Positions 25,243 through 34,304 of a DNA stretch of 64,000 nt are shown here, in pieces; positions within the stretch are counted from its first letter, which is position 1, and every line of letters starts with the position of its first letter. The stretch is from NCBI GenBank assembly GCA_020723805.1, contig DYID01000010.1, positions 34,852 through 98,851 of the forward strand, given 5' to 3'. The DNA comes from Anaerolinea sp. GTDB taxonomy: Bacteria > Chloroflexota > Anaerolineae > Anaerolineales > Villigracilaceae. A program made the translations under genes and the position numbers. The notes below the pieces were generated by a model that was given only the letters and a program-made list of their open reading frames with translations, was not told the origin of the DNA and made no database searches.

Positions 25243-25413
25243 TTACCAGCGAACCTTTTTGACGTGTTCGTTGGCAGTGACTGTCAATTTGTGACGCCCG
25301 CGCAGGCGGCGGCGTTTGAGGACGGCGCGCCCATCGGCAGTGGACATGCGTTTGCGGAAGCCGTGTACGCGCACGCGGCGGCGGATTTTGGGTTGATACG
25401 TTCGTTTTGGCAT
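25243..25413 (-). CDS. rpmH: 50S ribosomal protein L34
   Basis: Ribosomal protein L34 of 56 residues, highly basic, beginning [19 protein letters not shown] and containing the conserved [20 protein letters not shown]. Start ATG 25411-25413 after GAGGAAG. It is preceded by a strong promoter at 25477-25506. In most bacteria dnaA lies upstream in divergent orientation; here a TrkA-type gene does. Confidence 0.97.
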   Translation of the reverse strand: MPKRTYQPKIRRRVRVHGFRKRMSTADGRAVLKRRRLRGRHKLTVTANEHVKKVRW

Positions 25414-25476
25414 TCTATCTTCCTCATCTCAAAATAATTGCTGCGGTGTGATGCCCGCTTCATTGCAAGGCACGAC

Positions 25477-25506
25477 ATTATACCGTAGGGGTTTCGATTC
25501 GGTCAA
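25477..25506 (-). promoter_or_regulatory. Sigma70 promoter of the rpmH-rnpA-yidD-yidC-jag operon
   Basis: -35 TTGACC (25506-25501), 18-base spacer, -10 TATAAT (25482-25477) on the minus strand, 63 bases before the rpmH start. The -35 is two bases beyond the stop of the TrkA gene. Confidence 0.8.
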
Positions 25507-25507
25507 T

Positions 25508-26212
25508 TCAAGACTCGGTCGGATTCTTGCCGTTTCGGACGGGGTACACCGGAAAAGCAAGCAGGTCGGCGAGGCGCTTCACGCCCTCCGGGCTGGCAAC
25601 GGCGATGATTTCGTCGTTTTCGCGCAGGGTGCTGTCGCCGCGCGGCAGGGTCATAACGCCGTCGCGGATGATGGCGGCGATGACACAGTGCTCTGCCAGG
25701 TCCATGTTTTTGAGGGGGATGCCAATGGCTTTAGCGCCGGCGGGTACTTTTTCCTCCACCACGGAGTAACGTCCGCGGCGGATTTTGAAGAGGGTCATCA
25801 TGTCGCCCAGCGACATTTCTTCCTGGATGAGGTGCGCCAGTACGTCGGCGGCGTTGAGCGCCACGTCCACTTTGAATTTGTCGTTGAACAGCCAGGCGTT
25901 ATTGGGATTGTTGACGCGGGCGATGGTGCGCGGAACTTCGAACATGGTTTTGGCGATATAGCAGATTGCCAGGTTGAGCGCATCTTCATTGGTGACTGCG
26001 GCAATCACGTGCGCCTCACGCGCGCCCGCCGCTTCCAGCACGCTGGGGTTGACCGGCTGACCTTCGTAAATCACTTCGGTGGGAAGTTCCTGGTGCAGGT
26101 GCGAGAGCAGTTCGCGGCGGTTTTCCACCAGGCGCACCTTGTAATTCTGGTTAATCAACAAGTTAGCAAGACGCGCGCCGGTGCGTCCACCGCCGGTAAT
26201 GAGTACGAACAT
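25508..26212 (-). CDS. TrkA/RCK family potassium channel regulator, second copy
   Basis: Cytosolic nucleotide-binding regulator of 234 residues: Rossmann RCK_N domain with GGGRTGARLANLL (residues 7-19) and acidic ribose-binding residue in VRLVENRRE, then an RCK_C domain (about 140-220, IPLKNMDLAEHCVIAAIIR). It ends in a short odd tail, VYPVRNGKNPTES, that looks added by a small palindromic sequence at the gene end. It follows the other TrkA gene by one base (TAACATG). Confidence 0.88.
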   Translation of the reverse strand: MFVLITGGGRTGARLANLLINQNYKVRLVENRRELLSHLHQELPTEVIYEGQPVNPSVLEAAGAREAHVIAAVTNEDALNLAICYIAKTMFEVPRTIARVNNPNNAWLFNDKFKVDVALNAADVLAHLIQEEMSLGDMMTLFKIRRGRYSVVEEKVPAGAKAIGIPLKNMDLAEHCVIAAIIRDGVMTLPRGDSTLRENDEIIAVASPEGVKRLADLLAFPVYPVRNGKNPTES

Positions 26213-26213
26213 G

Positions 26214-26876
26214 TTATGCCTCCGCCTTTCCTGAAATGCAGGCTGTCAATTCGCCTATACCTTTGAATGTGGAACTGACGTCCAGCAGATCGCCGGTTTG
26301 CAGGATGGTATTCATATCCGGCAGGAATGAGCGCCCCGCTCTCGTCAGAGCCACCGGACGGCACTCCTGGATGTTTCCCAGCAATTCGCCCAAAGTATGC
26401 CCATCCCACGACTCGGGGATGCGAATCTCATAGATTTCCACTTCGCCGTTGCCGGCGGAATAGACGACTTTTTCAGAAGGGTTGATGAGCAATTCTTCGA
26501 CGCGCTGTGCGCCCCAAGTGGTGGAACCGACGGTTTGCAGCCCAAACGCTTCGATGACGCTGCGCAGGCTGGGGTCGTAGTTGCGGGCAACCGCTACAGG
26601 AACGTTGTAGAATTCGCGTGCCGCATGGCAGACCACTGCATTGAGGGCATCCGAATTGGTGACTGCTGCCAATCCATCCGCCTCGCGGATGCCGGCGCGT
26701 TCCAGAACCGATTCCGCCAGCCCTTCGCCTTCCAGCGTGCGCCCGCGGAAGTCGGGATGCAGGCGATTGAACGCCTGTCTGTTGACATCCACAACAACGA
26801 CATAATGCCCGCTTTTATATAAATGATAGGATAACTCCGCACCTACGCGGCCGCATCCGATAATCACAAAGTTCAT
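26214..26876 (-). CDS. TrkA/RCK family potassium channel regulator, first copy
   Basis: RCK protein of 220 residues with RCK_N (IIGCGRVGAELSYHL, residues 5-19; VVVVDVNRQAFNRL) and RCK_C domains (IRIPESWDGHTLGELLG onward). It overlaps the permease stop by four bases (ATGA) and is followed after one base by its paralog. The two are probably subunits or dimer partners gating the adjacent transporter in response to NAD(H), ATP or c-di-AMP. Confidence 0.88.
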   Translation of the reverse strand: MNFVIIGCGRVGAELSYHLYKSGHYVVVVDVNRQAFNRLHPDFRGRTLEGEGLAESVLERAGIREADGLAAVTNSDALNAVVCHAAREFYNVPVAVARNYDPSLRSVIEAFGLQTVGSTTWGAQRVEELLINPSEKVVYSAGNGEVEIYEIRIPESWDGHTLGELLGNIQECRPVALTRAGRSFLPDMNTILQTGDLLDVSSTFKGIGELTACISGKAEA

Positions 26877-28837
26877 TTCTTACTCCTTTTTTCCTTCTGC
26901 ACATGATAAGGCACGTCGGTGACGACAACCCCATGTTTGTTCAGTAATTCCTGTCGCAGCACATCTGCGGTGCGCATGTGCAAAGCCTTGTGCCAGCGTT
27001 TTGAGGGGATGAATTGCGGGACGACAATGGTGATGATCTCGCCGGCCTGGCGGTTTTCGATGATTTTTTTCAGATAGTCCAGCAACGGTTCGATCAACAA
27101 ACGGAAGGGCGAGTCGATGATAACCATGCGTGTGCCCTCTCCCCAGATTTTCCATTTCTTTTGTACCTTTTCGGTTTCCGCCGGGTCAATCGAGACATGA
27201 ACAGCGGTTACGTCATCCGAGAGCAGGCGGGCGTAGCGCAACGCTTCCAGCGTCCCCTGATGCACACCGCTGACCGGCAAAATGACGCGGTGGCGCGTCT
27301 GGCGGGACGGCAAACCCTGGAATTTATCCAAAGAGAGACGCGCTGCCAGGTCTTTGTAATGGCGATGGATGGTAAAGAACATCCAGACCAGTGTCGGGAT
27401 GATAATCAACACCACCCATGCACCCTCAGTGAACTTGGTGACAGCAAAGATGAGCATTACGACAAAGGTACACAAGGCGCCAAAGCCATTGATGATCATT
27501 TTTTGCCACCAATGTCTATCGTAACGCAATACGGAACCAGGCTCGACAATTTCCTTGCCTTCCGGGATGTGCCCGATCTTCCACCAGCGCAGCGCCATGC
27601 CGGTTTGGGAGAGGGTGAAGGAAAGAAAAACACCGATGGCGTACAACGGGATGAGCAAAGTAACGCTGGCTTTGAAGATAATAATCAGGATGGAAGCAAT
27701 GACCGAAAGCGTGACGATGCCGTTCGAATACACCAGGCGGCTTCCGCGAAATGTCAACTGCCTGGGAAGGTAACCATCCTTTGCAACCAGCGCACTCAGG
27801 CGGGGGAAATCAGCGAAGGCGGTGTTCGCCGCCATAATCAAAATGACAGTGGTCGCAGAGATGACCATCAGATACAAAATCCCGCGCCCGCCGAAGATGG
27901 TGCGCCCCAGTTGGGAGATCACGGTTTCCGTTTCGGAGGGGATTGCGCCAATGTGAGTGGCAAGGAATGAGATGCCTAAAAACAGGGTTGCCAGAATGAA
28001 CGCCATCCAAATCAAAGTAATCCCTGCATTTCGGCTGCGAGGTTCCTTGAAGGCAGTGATGCCATTGGAAATGGCTTCGATGCCGGTCAGCGCAGCAGTG
28101 CCGCTCGAAAAGGCGTGCAAAATAAGAAAAGGCGTGATGGCAGTCAACGCCCCTTCGATTTCGAGGTGAGGCGGGTCAATGACCACGCCCAGGGTGCCGG
28201 TAAAATACCGTATGAGACCGGTACCCACGGTGATGAACATCATCGCCACGAAAAAATAGGTGGGAATGGAAAAGGCAATCCCCGATTCCTTCACACCTCG
28301 CAGGTTGATCAGCATGATCAAGAACACGGCGGCAACGGAAAGCCATACGCGGTAGGGAAAGAGTTCCGGATACGCCGAAACGATTTGCGCCACACCCGCC
28401 GAAACAGACACGGCAACGGTCAGGATGTAATCGGTGAGCAGCGCCGCGCCCGCGATTTGGGCAGTCGCTTCGCCCAGGTTGTCGCGCGAAACGATATAGG
28501 CGCCGCCTCCGTCCGGATAGGCGTGAATGGTTTGCTCGTAGGAAAAAGTGACTATAGCCATCAAAACGACAATGGCAAGCGCAATCGGGAAGACGTACCC
28601 AAACGCCACCGTCCCCGCCGCCGCCAAAATGACCATGATTTCCTGAGTGGCGTAAGCGGTGGAGGATAATGCGTCGGAGGCAAAAACCGCCAAGCCAATG
28701 GCTTTGCCAATCGTTTGATGCGGAGCATCGGCAGTGGAGAGGGGACGCCCGATGAGCCAGTGACTCACAGAGCGCGGTGGTTGATAGTCGCTTTGCCGCC
28801 GCATGATTTCAGTTTGATTGTTTTGATCAATGGACAT
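26873..28837 (-). CDS. APC-superfamily permease, KimA-like potassium importer
   Basis: Membrane transporter of 654 residues. Twelve or so hydrophobic helices (about residues 30-470) begin with ASDALSSTAYATQEIM and TIHAYPDGGGAYIVSRDNLG, both typical of the APC/KUP-related KimA (YdaO) group. The C-terminus (about 490-654) is a cytosolic USP-like domain (HRVILPVSGVHQGTLEALRYA). The start is placed at ATG 28837; in-frame sequence further upstream is not conserved in type. Coupling to two RCK regulators supports potassium uptake; amino-acid transport is the alternative. Confidence 0.8.
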   Translation of the reverse strand: MSIDQNNQTEIMRRQSDYQPPRSVSHWLIGRPLSTADAPHQTIGKAIGLAVFASDALSSTAYATQEIMVILAAAGTVAFGYVFPIALAIVVLMAIVTFSYEQTIHAYPDGGGAYIVSRDNLGEATAQIAGAALLTDYILTVAVSVSAGVAQIVSAYPELFPYRVWLSVAAVFLIMLINLRGVKESGIAFSIPTYFFVAMMFITVGTGLIRYFTGTLGVVIDPPHLEIEGALTAITPFLILHAFSSGTAALTGIEAISNGITAFKEPRSRNAGITLIWMAFILATLFLGISFLATHIGAIPSETETVISQLGRTIFGGRGILYLMVISATTVILIMAANTAFADFPRLSALVAKDGYLPRQLTFRGSRLVYSNGIVTLSVIASILIIIFKASVTLLIPLYAIGVFLSFTLSQTGMALRWWKIGHIPEGKEIVEPGSVLRYDRHWWQKMIINGFGALCTFVVMLIFAVTKFTEGAWVVLIIIPTLVWMFFTIHRHYKDLAARLSLDKFQGLPSRQTRHRVILPVSGVHQGTLEALRYARLLSDDVTAVHVSIDPAETEKVQKKWKIWGEGTRMVIIDSPFRLLIEPLLDYLKKIIENRQAGEIITIVVPQFIPSKRWHKALHMRTADVLRQELLNKHGVVVTDVPYHVQKEKRSKK

Positions 28838-28911
28838 ATTCGCTCTACTATATGACAAAAAGAAGCCCCGCCGCCGGCGAGGAATGACATTATACGCCAC
28901 TTCCAACTGTT

Positions 28912-31900
28912 TTACAGAGGGGAGGAGGCTGCTGCCTTTGGCTGTGTCAGTGGAATTTGCAGGAAGAATGTGCTGCCTTTGCCGAGTTCGCTTTCCACCC
29001 AAACCTTGCCGTGATGGCGTTCGGCAATGGACTTGACAATGGCAAGCCCCAGCCCGGTGCCGCGCTGTGCCAGCGCCTCGCGGTGAGTGCCACGGAAGAA
29101 TCGCTCAAACAGACGCTTCCTGTCCTCCGGTTGGATGCCAATGCCGGTATCGCGGATGGCGAAGGTCAGGGTGTCGGGCGTGGTGAGCAGGTTGACGGTC
29201 ACTTCGCCGCCGTTGGGGGTGTATTTGATGGCGTTTTCAACCAGGTTATACACTGCCTGATGCAGGAGCGCCTGGTCGGCTTCCACAGCGTGCGGCATGT
29301 CGCGCGGGATTTCCACCGAGAGGGCAATATCCTTGCTGCGCGCCGCCATTTGCAGTCCGCCGGTGACGCGCTCAAGGATGTCGAGCACGGGGATGCTCTC
29401 GACCTGCAAGCCGATGCCAAAGTCAATGCGCCCCAGGTCGAGCAGGTTGTTGACCAGCCGTGACATGTTTTCCACGCCCTGCACAATCATGCGCACGTAG
29501 CCCTTTTGCTGTTCGTTCAGGTCGCCGGCGGTTTCGAGCATGGTGGCGTAGCCGCGCATCAGCGTGAGGGGTGAGCGCAGGTCATGGCTCACGGTGGAGA
29601 CGAATTCGGATTTGAGTATGTCAATCTCCTTGAGTTGAGTCACGTCGCGCAAGATGCACACGCGCCCCACCGTGCGCCCGTCGGCGGTCATGGCGGAGGC
29701 GGTGGCAAGGAAGGTCTTGCCGTCGGGCATTTTGATTTCGGCAGTGCGCTTCTCGTCGGATGCCTCCTGCAGGAGGTCGTAGAGCGGTTTGATTTGAATG
29801 GTGCGCTGGAGGTCCTGGCGTTCGCCGCGGCGGATGACCACATTGAAGAGTTGACTTGCCGCGGGGTTTGCCAGAATCAGGCGGTTCGATGCGTCGGTGA
29901 CCAGCACCGGGTCGGGCGTGGAGTTGAGGATGGTTTCCAGCTGACGCCGGCTGGCATCCACCGCCAGGAAGAGGCGGATGTTGGCGACTGCCAGCGCCGC
30001 CTGGGATGCCAGCGTGGTGAGGAAGCGCAGGTCGGCTTCATTGAAGACTTTTTGTTTTCTATATGCCGCCCACAGGACGCCGAAGTAACGGTTCTCGTGC
30101 CGCAGGGCGACGGCAGAGAGGGATTCGGGGTGGGGCAGGCTGGGGTCGAGGTCCAGTCCGCGGGTCCGCGAGAGAACCGCCATGACGACTCGCTCCTGCC
30201 GTTCGGTGAGGTCGAGGATTTGCTGGTCGAGGTGAACGTAGAGGTCCTTGTCGGGTCCGCTGGCGTAGCGGATGGGGATTTCCACGAGCCCGGGCATCAT
30301 CTCGCGCACAAGGACGATGCGCGCCGCGCTGGCGCCGCTTTCGACCACCGCTTTGAGGATGGCGCCCAGCGCTTCGTCCAGTTGCAGGGTGGAGGCGACG
30401 CCCTGACTGGCGGCAAGCAGGCGGTTGAGTTCGTCGAGGCGCCCCTGCAGGCTGACGCGCATTTGCTCGAAGGCGCGGCGCAGTTCGCCCACTTCGTCCA
30501 TGCCGCCGGTTTCGAGGGAACGGTCGAGTTTGCCGGCGGCGATGTGTTTTGCCTCGACGGCGAGGCTTTGCAGGGAGCCGGTCACCGTCCGCAGGCTCAG
30601 CCGCAAAGTGACCAGCGCAAACAAGCCGAGCAGGATGATCATGACCGAGATGGGCAGGGCGATGTCTATGGCGATTTTCTGGGTTTCCTGCGCGGGGACG
30701 GTCAGTACGATGGACCAGGGCGCGCCGGGGACGGGCTGATGATAGACCAGTTGGCGCGTGCCGTTGGGGGCGGTTTCCTGGTAGAAGCCGGCTTGCGGCG
30801 GGCGTCCGCCAGTGTAGGGGGTCATCACTTGCGAGGCGTGGGGGTGGTAGAGAATCATGCCCTGCTCATCCACCAACATGCCGGCGCCGTTCAGGTCTTG
30901 CAGGCTGTTGAGGCTGTCTGCCAGGGAACGCAGGTAGGGGTTGGTCTGCAGGTCGGTGCGGGCAATCAGCACGCGCCCGCTCCCCGGCAGGGCGGCAAGG
31001 AAGGCGATGCGCGCGCCGCCCGTCTCGCCGGGCGGGATGGCGTACATTTGAGAAGGCACTCCCTGCGCCGCGAGGGCGGCTCCGCTTTCTTCCGGCACGG
31101 TCAGGCGGGAGGAGACATCGGGCGGATAACTGGCAAGGACCACGTTGGAGGCGGTATCGAACAGGATGAGTTGACTGAAATAAGGGACGGAACGCATCTG
31201 TTCGCCCAGCAGGCTGGGGAGGTCACCCGAGGTTTCGTTCAAGCCCGGTGCGGATGCGATTTGACCCGCGAGGTTTTGCCCCGCTTCGAGGAAGAGCGGC
31301 ACACTCTGAGAGGCGGCTTGCGCCGTGCTGGCAAGGCGTTTTTCCAGCAGGTCGCGGGCGGCGCGCCCCGCGAGGAACCAATCGCCGAGCAGGAGGGTAA
31401 CCAGCAGGAGGACGATGACAGTCCCTGCGCCGGCGAGGAAGCGCGTCTCGATGCTTCGTTCGGCGGGCGAGGGCTGGAGAGAACCGACGCCGCCCCAGCG
31501 GGCGGGAAACGCCGCCGCAACGATTTGCGCAGCAAGACCGGCGAGGAACATCTCGCCGCCAAACGCGAGGGCAACCATGCCGGCGTTGCTGAAGGCATAA
31601 TCCAGTCGTTCGGTGACTGAGGCAGTGGGAATAACGAAGAATGCGCTAATGAGGAAGATGAAGACATGAAAGGGAACCAGGCTGAGTGCAGCAGCAATGG
31701 GCTGACTCAGGAAACGAAAAAACGGCGTGCGGTATTTTTGCCGCACAAAGACTGCAAACATTCCCGCCATCAAGCCGAGGTCGAGAGCGGTGAAGAGGCT
31801 GTGAGTATCCCAAAATCCGCGCAGCAAGCCGCCGAAGACGCCGAGCGCCGCCGCGGCGAACGGTCCGAGCCAGCCGCCGGCAAGAGTCCAAGGAACGGCG

Positions 31901-32184
31901 GAGAAAAGCAGGAGGGTGGAACCGGGCGGTTCGGCGGGCAGTCCAGGCACGGGCAGGGATGCGGCGGAGAACTTCAATCCAATGAAGAGGGAGGCTGGAA
32001 TGGATGCGGCAAACAGAGCAGCAATAATTCCCCCGCTGCGCCGGTCCCACGCCGTTTGATAGCCCCGCCAGTTATAGAGCGCCAGCCCCAACAGACCGGC
32101 AAATCCCAGCCACACCAGCCAGCCCGCCAGCGGGATGGGATTGAGATAGGGCAGGCTGGTCAACAGCGAGGCGATGAAACGCAT
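28912..32184 (-). CDS. Large multi-domain sensor histidine kinase
   Basis: Membrane sensor kinase of 1090 residues. The first about 225 residues hold six or more transmembrane helices. Another helix near 255-275 leads to an extracellular Cache-like region (about 280-520), a further helix (about 525-550), HAMP (about 555-605), GAF (about 620-770), PAS (about 780-880), HisKA with TVSHDLRSPLTLMRG, and HATPase_c (NLVENAIKYTPNGG, DTGIGI, GTGLGLAIVK). No response regulator is adjacent. The ATG at 32184 is seven bases from a TATAAT, so it is probably leaderless. Confidence 0.9.
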   Translation of the reverse strand: MRFIASLLTSLPYLNPIPLAGWLVWLGFAGLLGLALYNWRGYQTAWDRRSGGIIAALFAASIPASLFIGLKFSAASLPVPGLPAEPPGSTLLLFSAVPWTLAGGWLGPFAAAALGVFGGLLRGFWDTHSLFTALDLGLMAGMFAVFVRQKYRTPFFRFLSQPIAAALSLVPFHVFIFLISAFFVIPTASVTERLDYAFSNAGMVALAFGGEMFLAGLAAQIVAAAFPARWGGVGSLQPSPAERSIETRFLAGAGTVIVLLLVTLLLGDWFLAGRAARDLLEKRLASTAQAASQSVPLFLEAGQNLAGQIASAPGLNETSGDLPSLLGEQMRSVPYFSQLILFDTASNVVLASYPPDVSSRLTVPEESGAALAAQGVPSQMYAIPPGETGGARIAFLAALPGSGRVLIARTDLQTNPYLRSLADSLNSLQDLNGAGMLVDEQGMILYHPHASQVMTPYTGGRPPQAGFYQETAPNGTRQLVYHQPVPGAPWSIVLTVPAQETQKIAIDIALPISVMIILLGLFALVTLRLSLRTVTGSLQSLAVEAKHIAAGKLDRSLETGGMDEVGELRRAFEQMRVSLQGRLDELNRLLAASQGVASTLQLDEALGAILKAVVESGASAARIVLVREMMPGLVEIPIRYASGPDKDLYVHLDQQILDLTERQERVVMAVLSRTRGLDLDPSLPHPESLSAVALRHENRYFGVLWAAYRKQKVFNEADLRFLTTLASQAALAVANIRLFLAVDASRRQLETILNSTPDPVLVTDASNRLILANPAASQLFNVVIRRGERQDLQRTIQIKPLYDLLQEASDEKRTAEIKMPDGKTFLATASAMTADGRTVGRVCILRDVTQLKEIDILKSEFVSTVSHDLRSPLTLMRGYATMLETAGDLNEQQKGYVRMIVQGVENMSRLVNNLLDLGRIDFGIGLQVESIPVLDILERVTGGLQMAARSKDIALSVEIPRDMPHAVEADQALLHQAVYNLVENAIKYTPNGGEVTVNLLTTPDTLTFAIRDTGIGIQPEDRKRLFERFFRGTHREALAQRGTGLGLAIVKSIAERHHGKVWVESELGKGSTFFLQIPLTQPKAAASSPL

Positions 32185-32191
32185 GAAGAAA

Positions 32192-32197
32192 ATTATA
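32192..32197 (-). promoter_or_regulatory. -10 box of a probable leaderless promoter (sensor kinase)
   Basis: TATAAT (minus strand) seven bases before the ATG at 32184. No ribosome-binding site fits in between. Confidence 0.45.
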
Positions 32198-32291
32198 GCC
32201 CTAAATTGTTTGAATGAGCCACATTGCCCGTAACATGGCATGAGGCAGAATGCTTCACTCTCTGCGCTTTTTCAAAGATATTTGCAAACCA

Positions 32292-32816
32292 TCAAAATAA
32301 ATAGTCAAAAGAAAATTTATAGATGATCCCAAGGCATCCTTTCCTGTAGGTGATGAAGATATTACTATTCGGACGCAACTCCAGACCCAAATCAAGCTGA
32401 TAAACAGGCAGCACTCGAATGCCCAACTCAGGCACATCGGCTTTTATCAAAATATATTTCCGACGGCCTGCAAAATAAGCAAAAGAGTCCAGTATTTTGA
32501 CGCTTGCGCGTTTTTTTGTAGTCCAGAAAGGCAAGGCGTTTATCAACTTAATGATTGAAATGCCAGTGTAAAAAAGTATGAGAGTTGGAAAGAAAAGCCT
32601 AACAAGAAAGCTGCTGCCTCCCCACAAGAAACTGAAAAGGACAATTGTGACCGCCACGTCTATCAAGTTGAATGAAAGCCAAAAACCCGTATCCGACCTC
32701 CACACAACTGTTGACCATTTTTTCAAGTGATATGCCCAAACAGGGCGTTCAATCTGAAGAAAAAAGCCGCTGAAATTGATGGCAATCACAATGAACCAAA
32801 AAATATCGTTGCTCAT
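32292..32816 (-). CDS. Hypothetical membrane protein in an AT-rich island
   Basis: A 174-residue protein with three or four hydrophobic segments (FWFIVIAINFSGFFL near the N-terminus, WLSFNLIDVAVTIVLFSFLW about 47-66, VRLFFPTLILFYTGISIIKL about 72-91) and a C-terminal soluble part. I recognise no family. The surrounding 32240-32900 is clearly richer in A and T than its neighbours, and codon use differs, so it may have been acquired. It starts at ATG 32816; the promoter is not obvious. Confidence 0.6.
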   Translation of the reverse strand: MSNDIFWFIVIAINFSGFFLQIERPVWAYHLKKWSTVVWRSDTGFWLSFNLIDVAVTIVLFSFLWGGSSFLVRLFFPTLILFYTGISIIKLINALPFWTTKKRASVKILDSFAYFAGRRKYILIKADVPELGIRVLPVYQLDLGLELRPNSNIFITYRKGCLGIIYKFSFDYLF

Positions 32817-32926
32817 TTTTTGCTCAATTGCTGCAAATGTTTTTTAAGCCGGTTCATTCGGGATGCGTCTCTGCTCTCTGTTCGGTATGGCAAGAGAAGG
32901 CACCCTGAGGCATAGCCCGGCGTGCG

Positions 32927-33643
32927 CTACTGATACGCTCCACGATAAGATTCAGGGAGCAGTTCTGCCAGCGAGCGCATGATGTGTTCTGTTCCCTCTT
33001 GCAGTGACTGGTGGTGATCGCCCGTCTCGTTCAGGTAAAACGGCTTGCCCACCGTGAGGGTGACGGGCGCACGTTTGAGCCGGCGCATGTGACCGTAGAC
33101 ATTGTCGTTCTCGGTGCCGGTCATCGCCACCGGCACGACCGGCGCACCGGATTTGAGCGCCAGGAACGCCGCGCCTTCCGTCCCCTCCTCCAAGCCGCGA
33201 ATGAGCGACTGCCTGCCCTCCGGGGCGAGGGTGAGAAAGCGTCCCTGAGATAAAGCATCGAGTGCGGCGCGCACAGCCTTACGGTCCGGTTTGCCGCGGT
33301 GTACCCAGATGACGCCGTAGGCGCGGAAGAGCGGTCCCACCAGCCAGTGGGCGCTCAATTCGATTTTGCCCATGCCATCCAACAGCGCAGGGACAGATGC
33401 GGCGAGCAGGACAACATCTGCATCGCCCAAGTGATTGATGACGACCAGCGCCGGTCCGTGTGCGGGGAAGTTTTCCATGCCGCGGATGACGGGCTTGAGG
33501 AAGAGAAAGGTCAGCAGTTTTGCCAGCCCGCGTGCCAAGATGCGAAACAGACGACGGGGCAGCGTGAGAGGGGGAAGGAAAACCAGTTCGGGACGCCACC
33601 AGTCGGTGACGGGTTTAGGCGGGGAAGATGGCTGAGTCTGCAT
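32927..33643 (-). CDS. 1-acyl-glycerol-3-phosphate acyltransferase (PlsC family), second copy
   Basis: Membrane-associated acyltransferase of 238 residues. Motif I is modified to NHLGDADV (the HX4D box) and motif III is APEGRQS; VWVHRGKPDR corresponds to motif II. N-terminal hydrophobic segment about 27-50. Its start lies 29 bases inside the preceding acyltransferase gene, so the two are translated together. The likely reaction is acylation of lysophosphatidate or a related glycerolipid. Confidence 0.85.
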   Translation of the reverse strand: MQTQPSSPPKPVTDWWRPELVFLPPLTLPRRLFRILARGLAKLLTFLFLKPVIRGMENFPAHGPALVVINHLGDADVVLLAASVPALLDGMGKIELSAHWLVGPLFRAYGVIWVHRGKPDRKAVRAALDALSQGRFLTLAPEGRQSLIRGLEEGTEGAAFLALKSGAPVVPVAMTGTENDNVYGHMRRLKRAPVTLTVGKPFYLNETGDHHQSLQEGTEHIMRSLAELLPESYRGAYQ

Positions 33644-34304
33644 AGACGCCGCGGTATTCCTCGGGCAGCAGCCCGGCGAGATGCCGCATGACCAGGTCGG
33701 CATTCGCCTGGCGGATTTCGTGTCTTTCCCTGCCTTTGGCGGTGTTTTCGGGCAGGAGGATGGGTTTGCCGATGCGCAGTTCGAGCGTCGGGCGTTCGCC
33801 GCGCCGGGCGCGCTGCCAAAAATCTTCGGTGGTGCCGACAATCGCCGCCGGCATGACCGGCACGTTGGTCTGCTCGACGATGTAGGCAATGCCGGGCAGG
33901 GCGTGCCGCATGGCGGGGACGTGGGAACGTCCGCCCTCGGGCGCCATCAAGAGCGGAAAGCCGGCTCGAAGCACAGCGATGACGCGCTGAAACAAGGCGC
34001 GGTCATATTCGCCGCGATGGACCGGGATGACGCCGTATGCCCGCAGTAATTGTCCCTGAGCGGGCTTGTCGAACACATCTGCCGCGCCGATGATTTCCAA
34101 TGGTTGGGTCCAAAAGGCGGCGGCAAACGGCGGATCATAGATGGAGACGTGATTCATGGCAGCCACATACGGTCTGCCCAAAGGTACGTTCTCGACGCCG
34201 GTGATTTTTATCTCTGCCAGAATATGAAAAATCCCCCGAAAGACCGTCCGCAAAATCGGGCGGCTCAACCTGTATTTCAACGGAACACGGTAGGCACCGT
34301 TCAT
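33615..34304 (-). CDS. 1-acyl-glycerol-3-phosphate acyltransferase (PlsC family), first copy
   Basis: PlsC-type acyltransferase of 229 residues with AMNHVSIYDPP (NHX4D motif I, catalytic His about 49), VIPVHRGEYDR (motif II) and APEGGRS (motif III). The start is ATG 34304, overlapping the cmk stop (ATGA). It differs enough from the following paralog to suggest different acceptor or acyl-chain preference, for example the two steps of lipid assembly. Confidence 0.87.
   Translation of the reverse strand: MNGAYRVPLKYRLSRPILRTVFRGIFHILAEIKITGVENVPLGRPYVAAMNHVSIYDPPFAAAFWTQPLEIIGAADVFDKPAQGQLLRAYGVIPVHRGEYDRALFQRVIAVLRAGFPLLMAPEGGRSHVPAMRHALPGIAYIVEQTNVPVMPAAIVGTTEDFWQRARRGERPTLELRIGKPILLPENTAKGRERHEIRQANADLVMRHLAGLLPEEYRGVYADSAIFPA

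Noticed and set aside
25414-25507. dnaA or oriC upstream of rpmH
   Set aside because: Only a promoter fits in 94 bases; no dnaA gene and no cluster of TTATCCACA-type boxes was seen.
26873-29002. Longer N-terminus of the permease up to 29002
   Set aside because: The added 55 residues run through the intergenic region and the kinase end and have no ribosome-binding site; ATG 28837 fits the family.
29584-31620. Plus-strand frame of 678 codons opposite the sensor kinase
   Set aside because: Antisense shadow of a clear multi-domain kinase.
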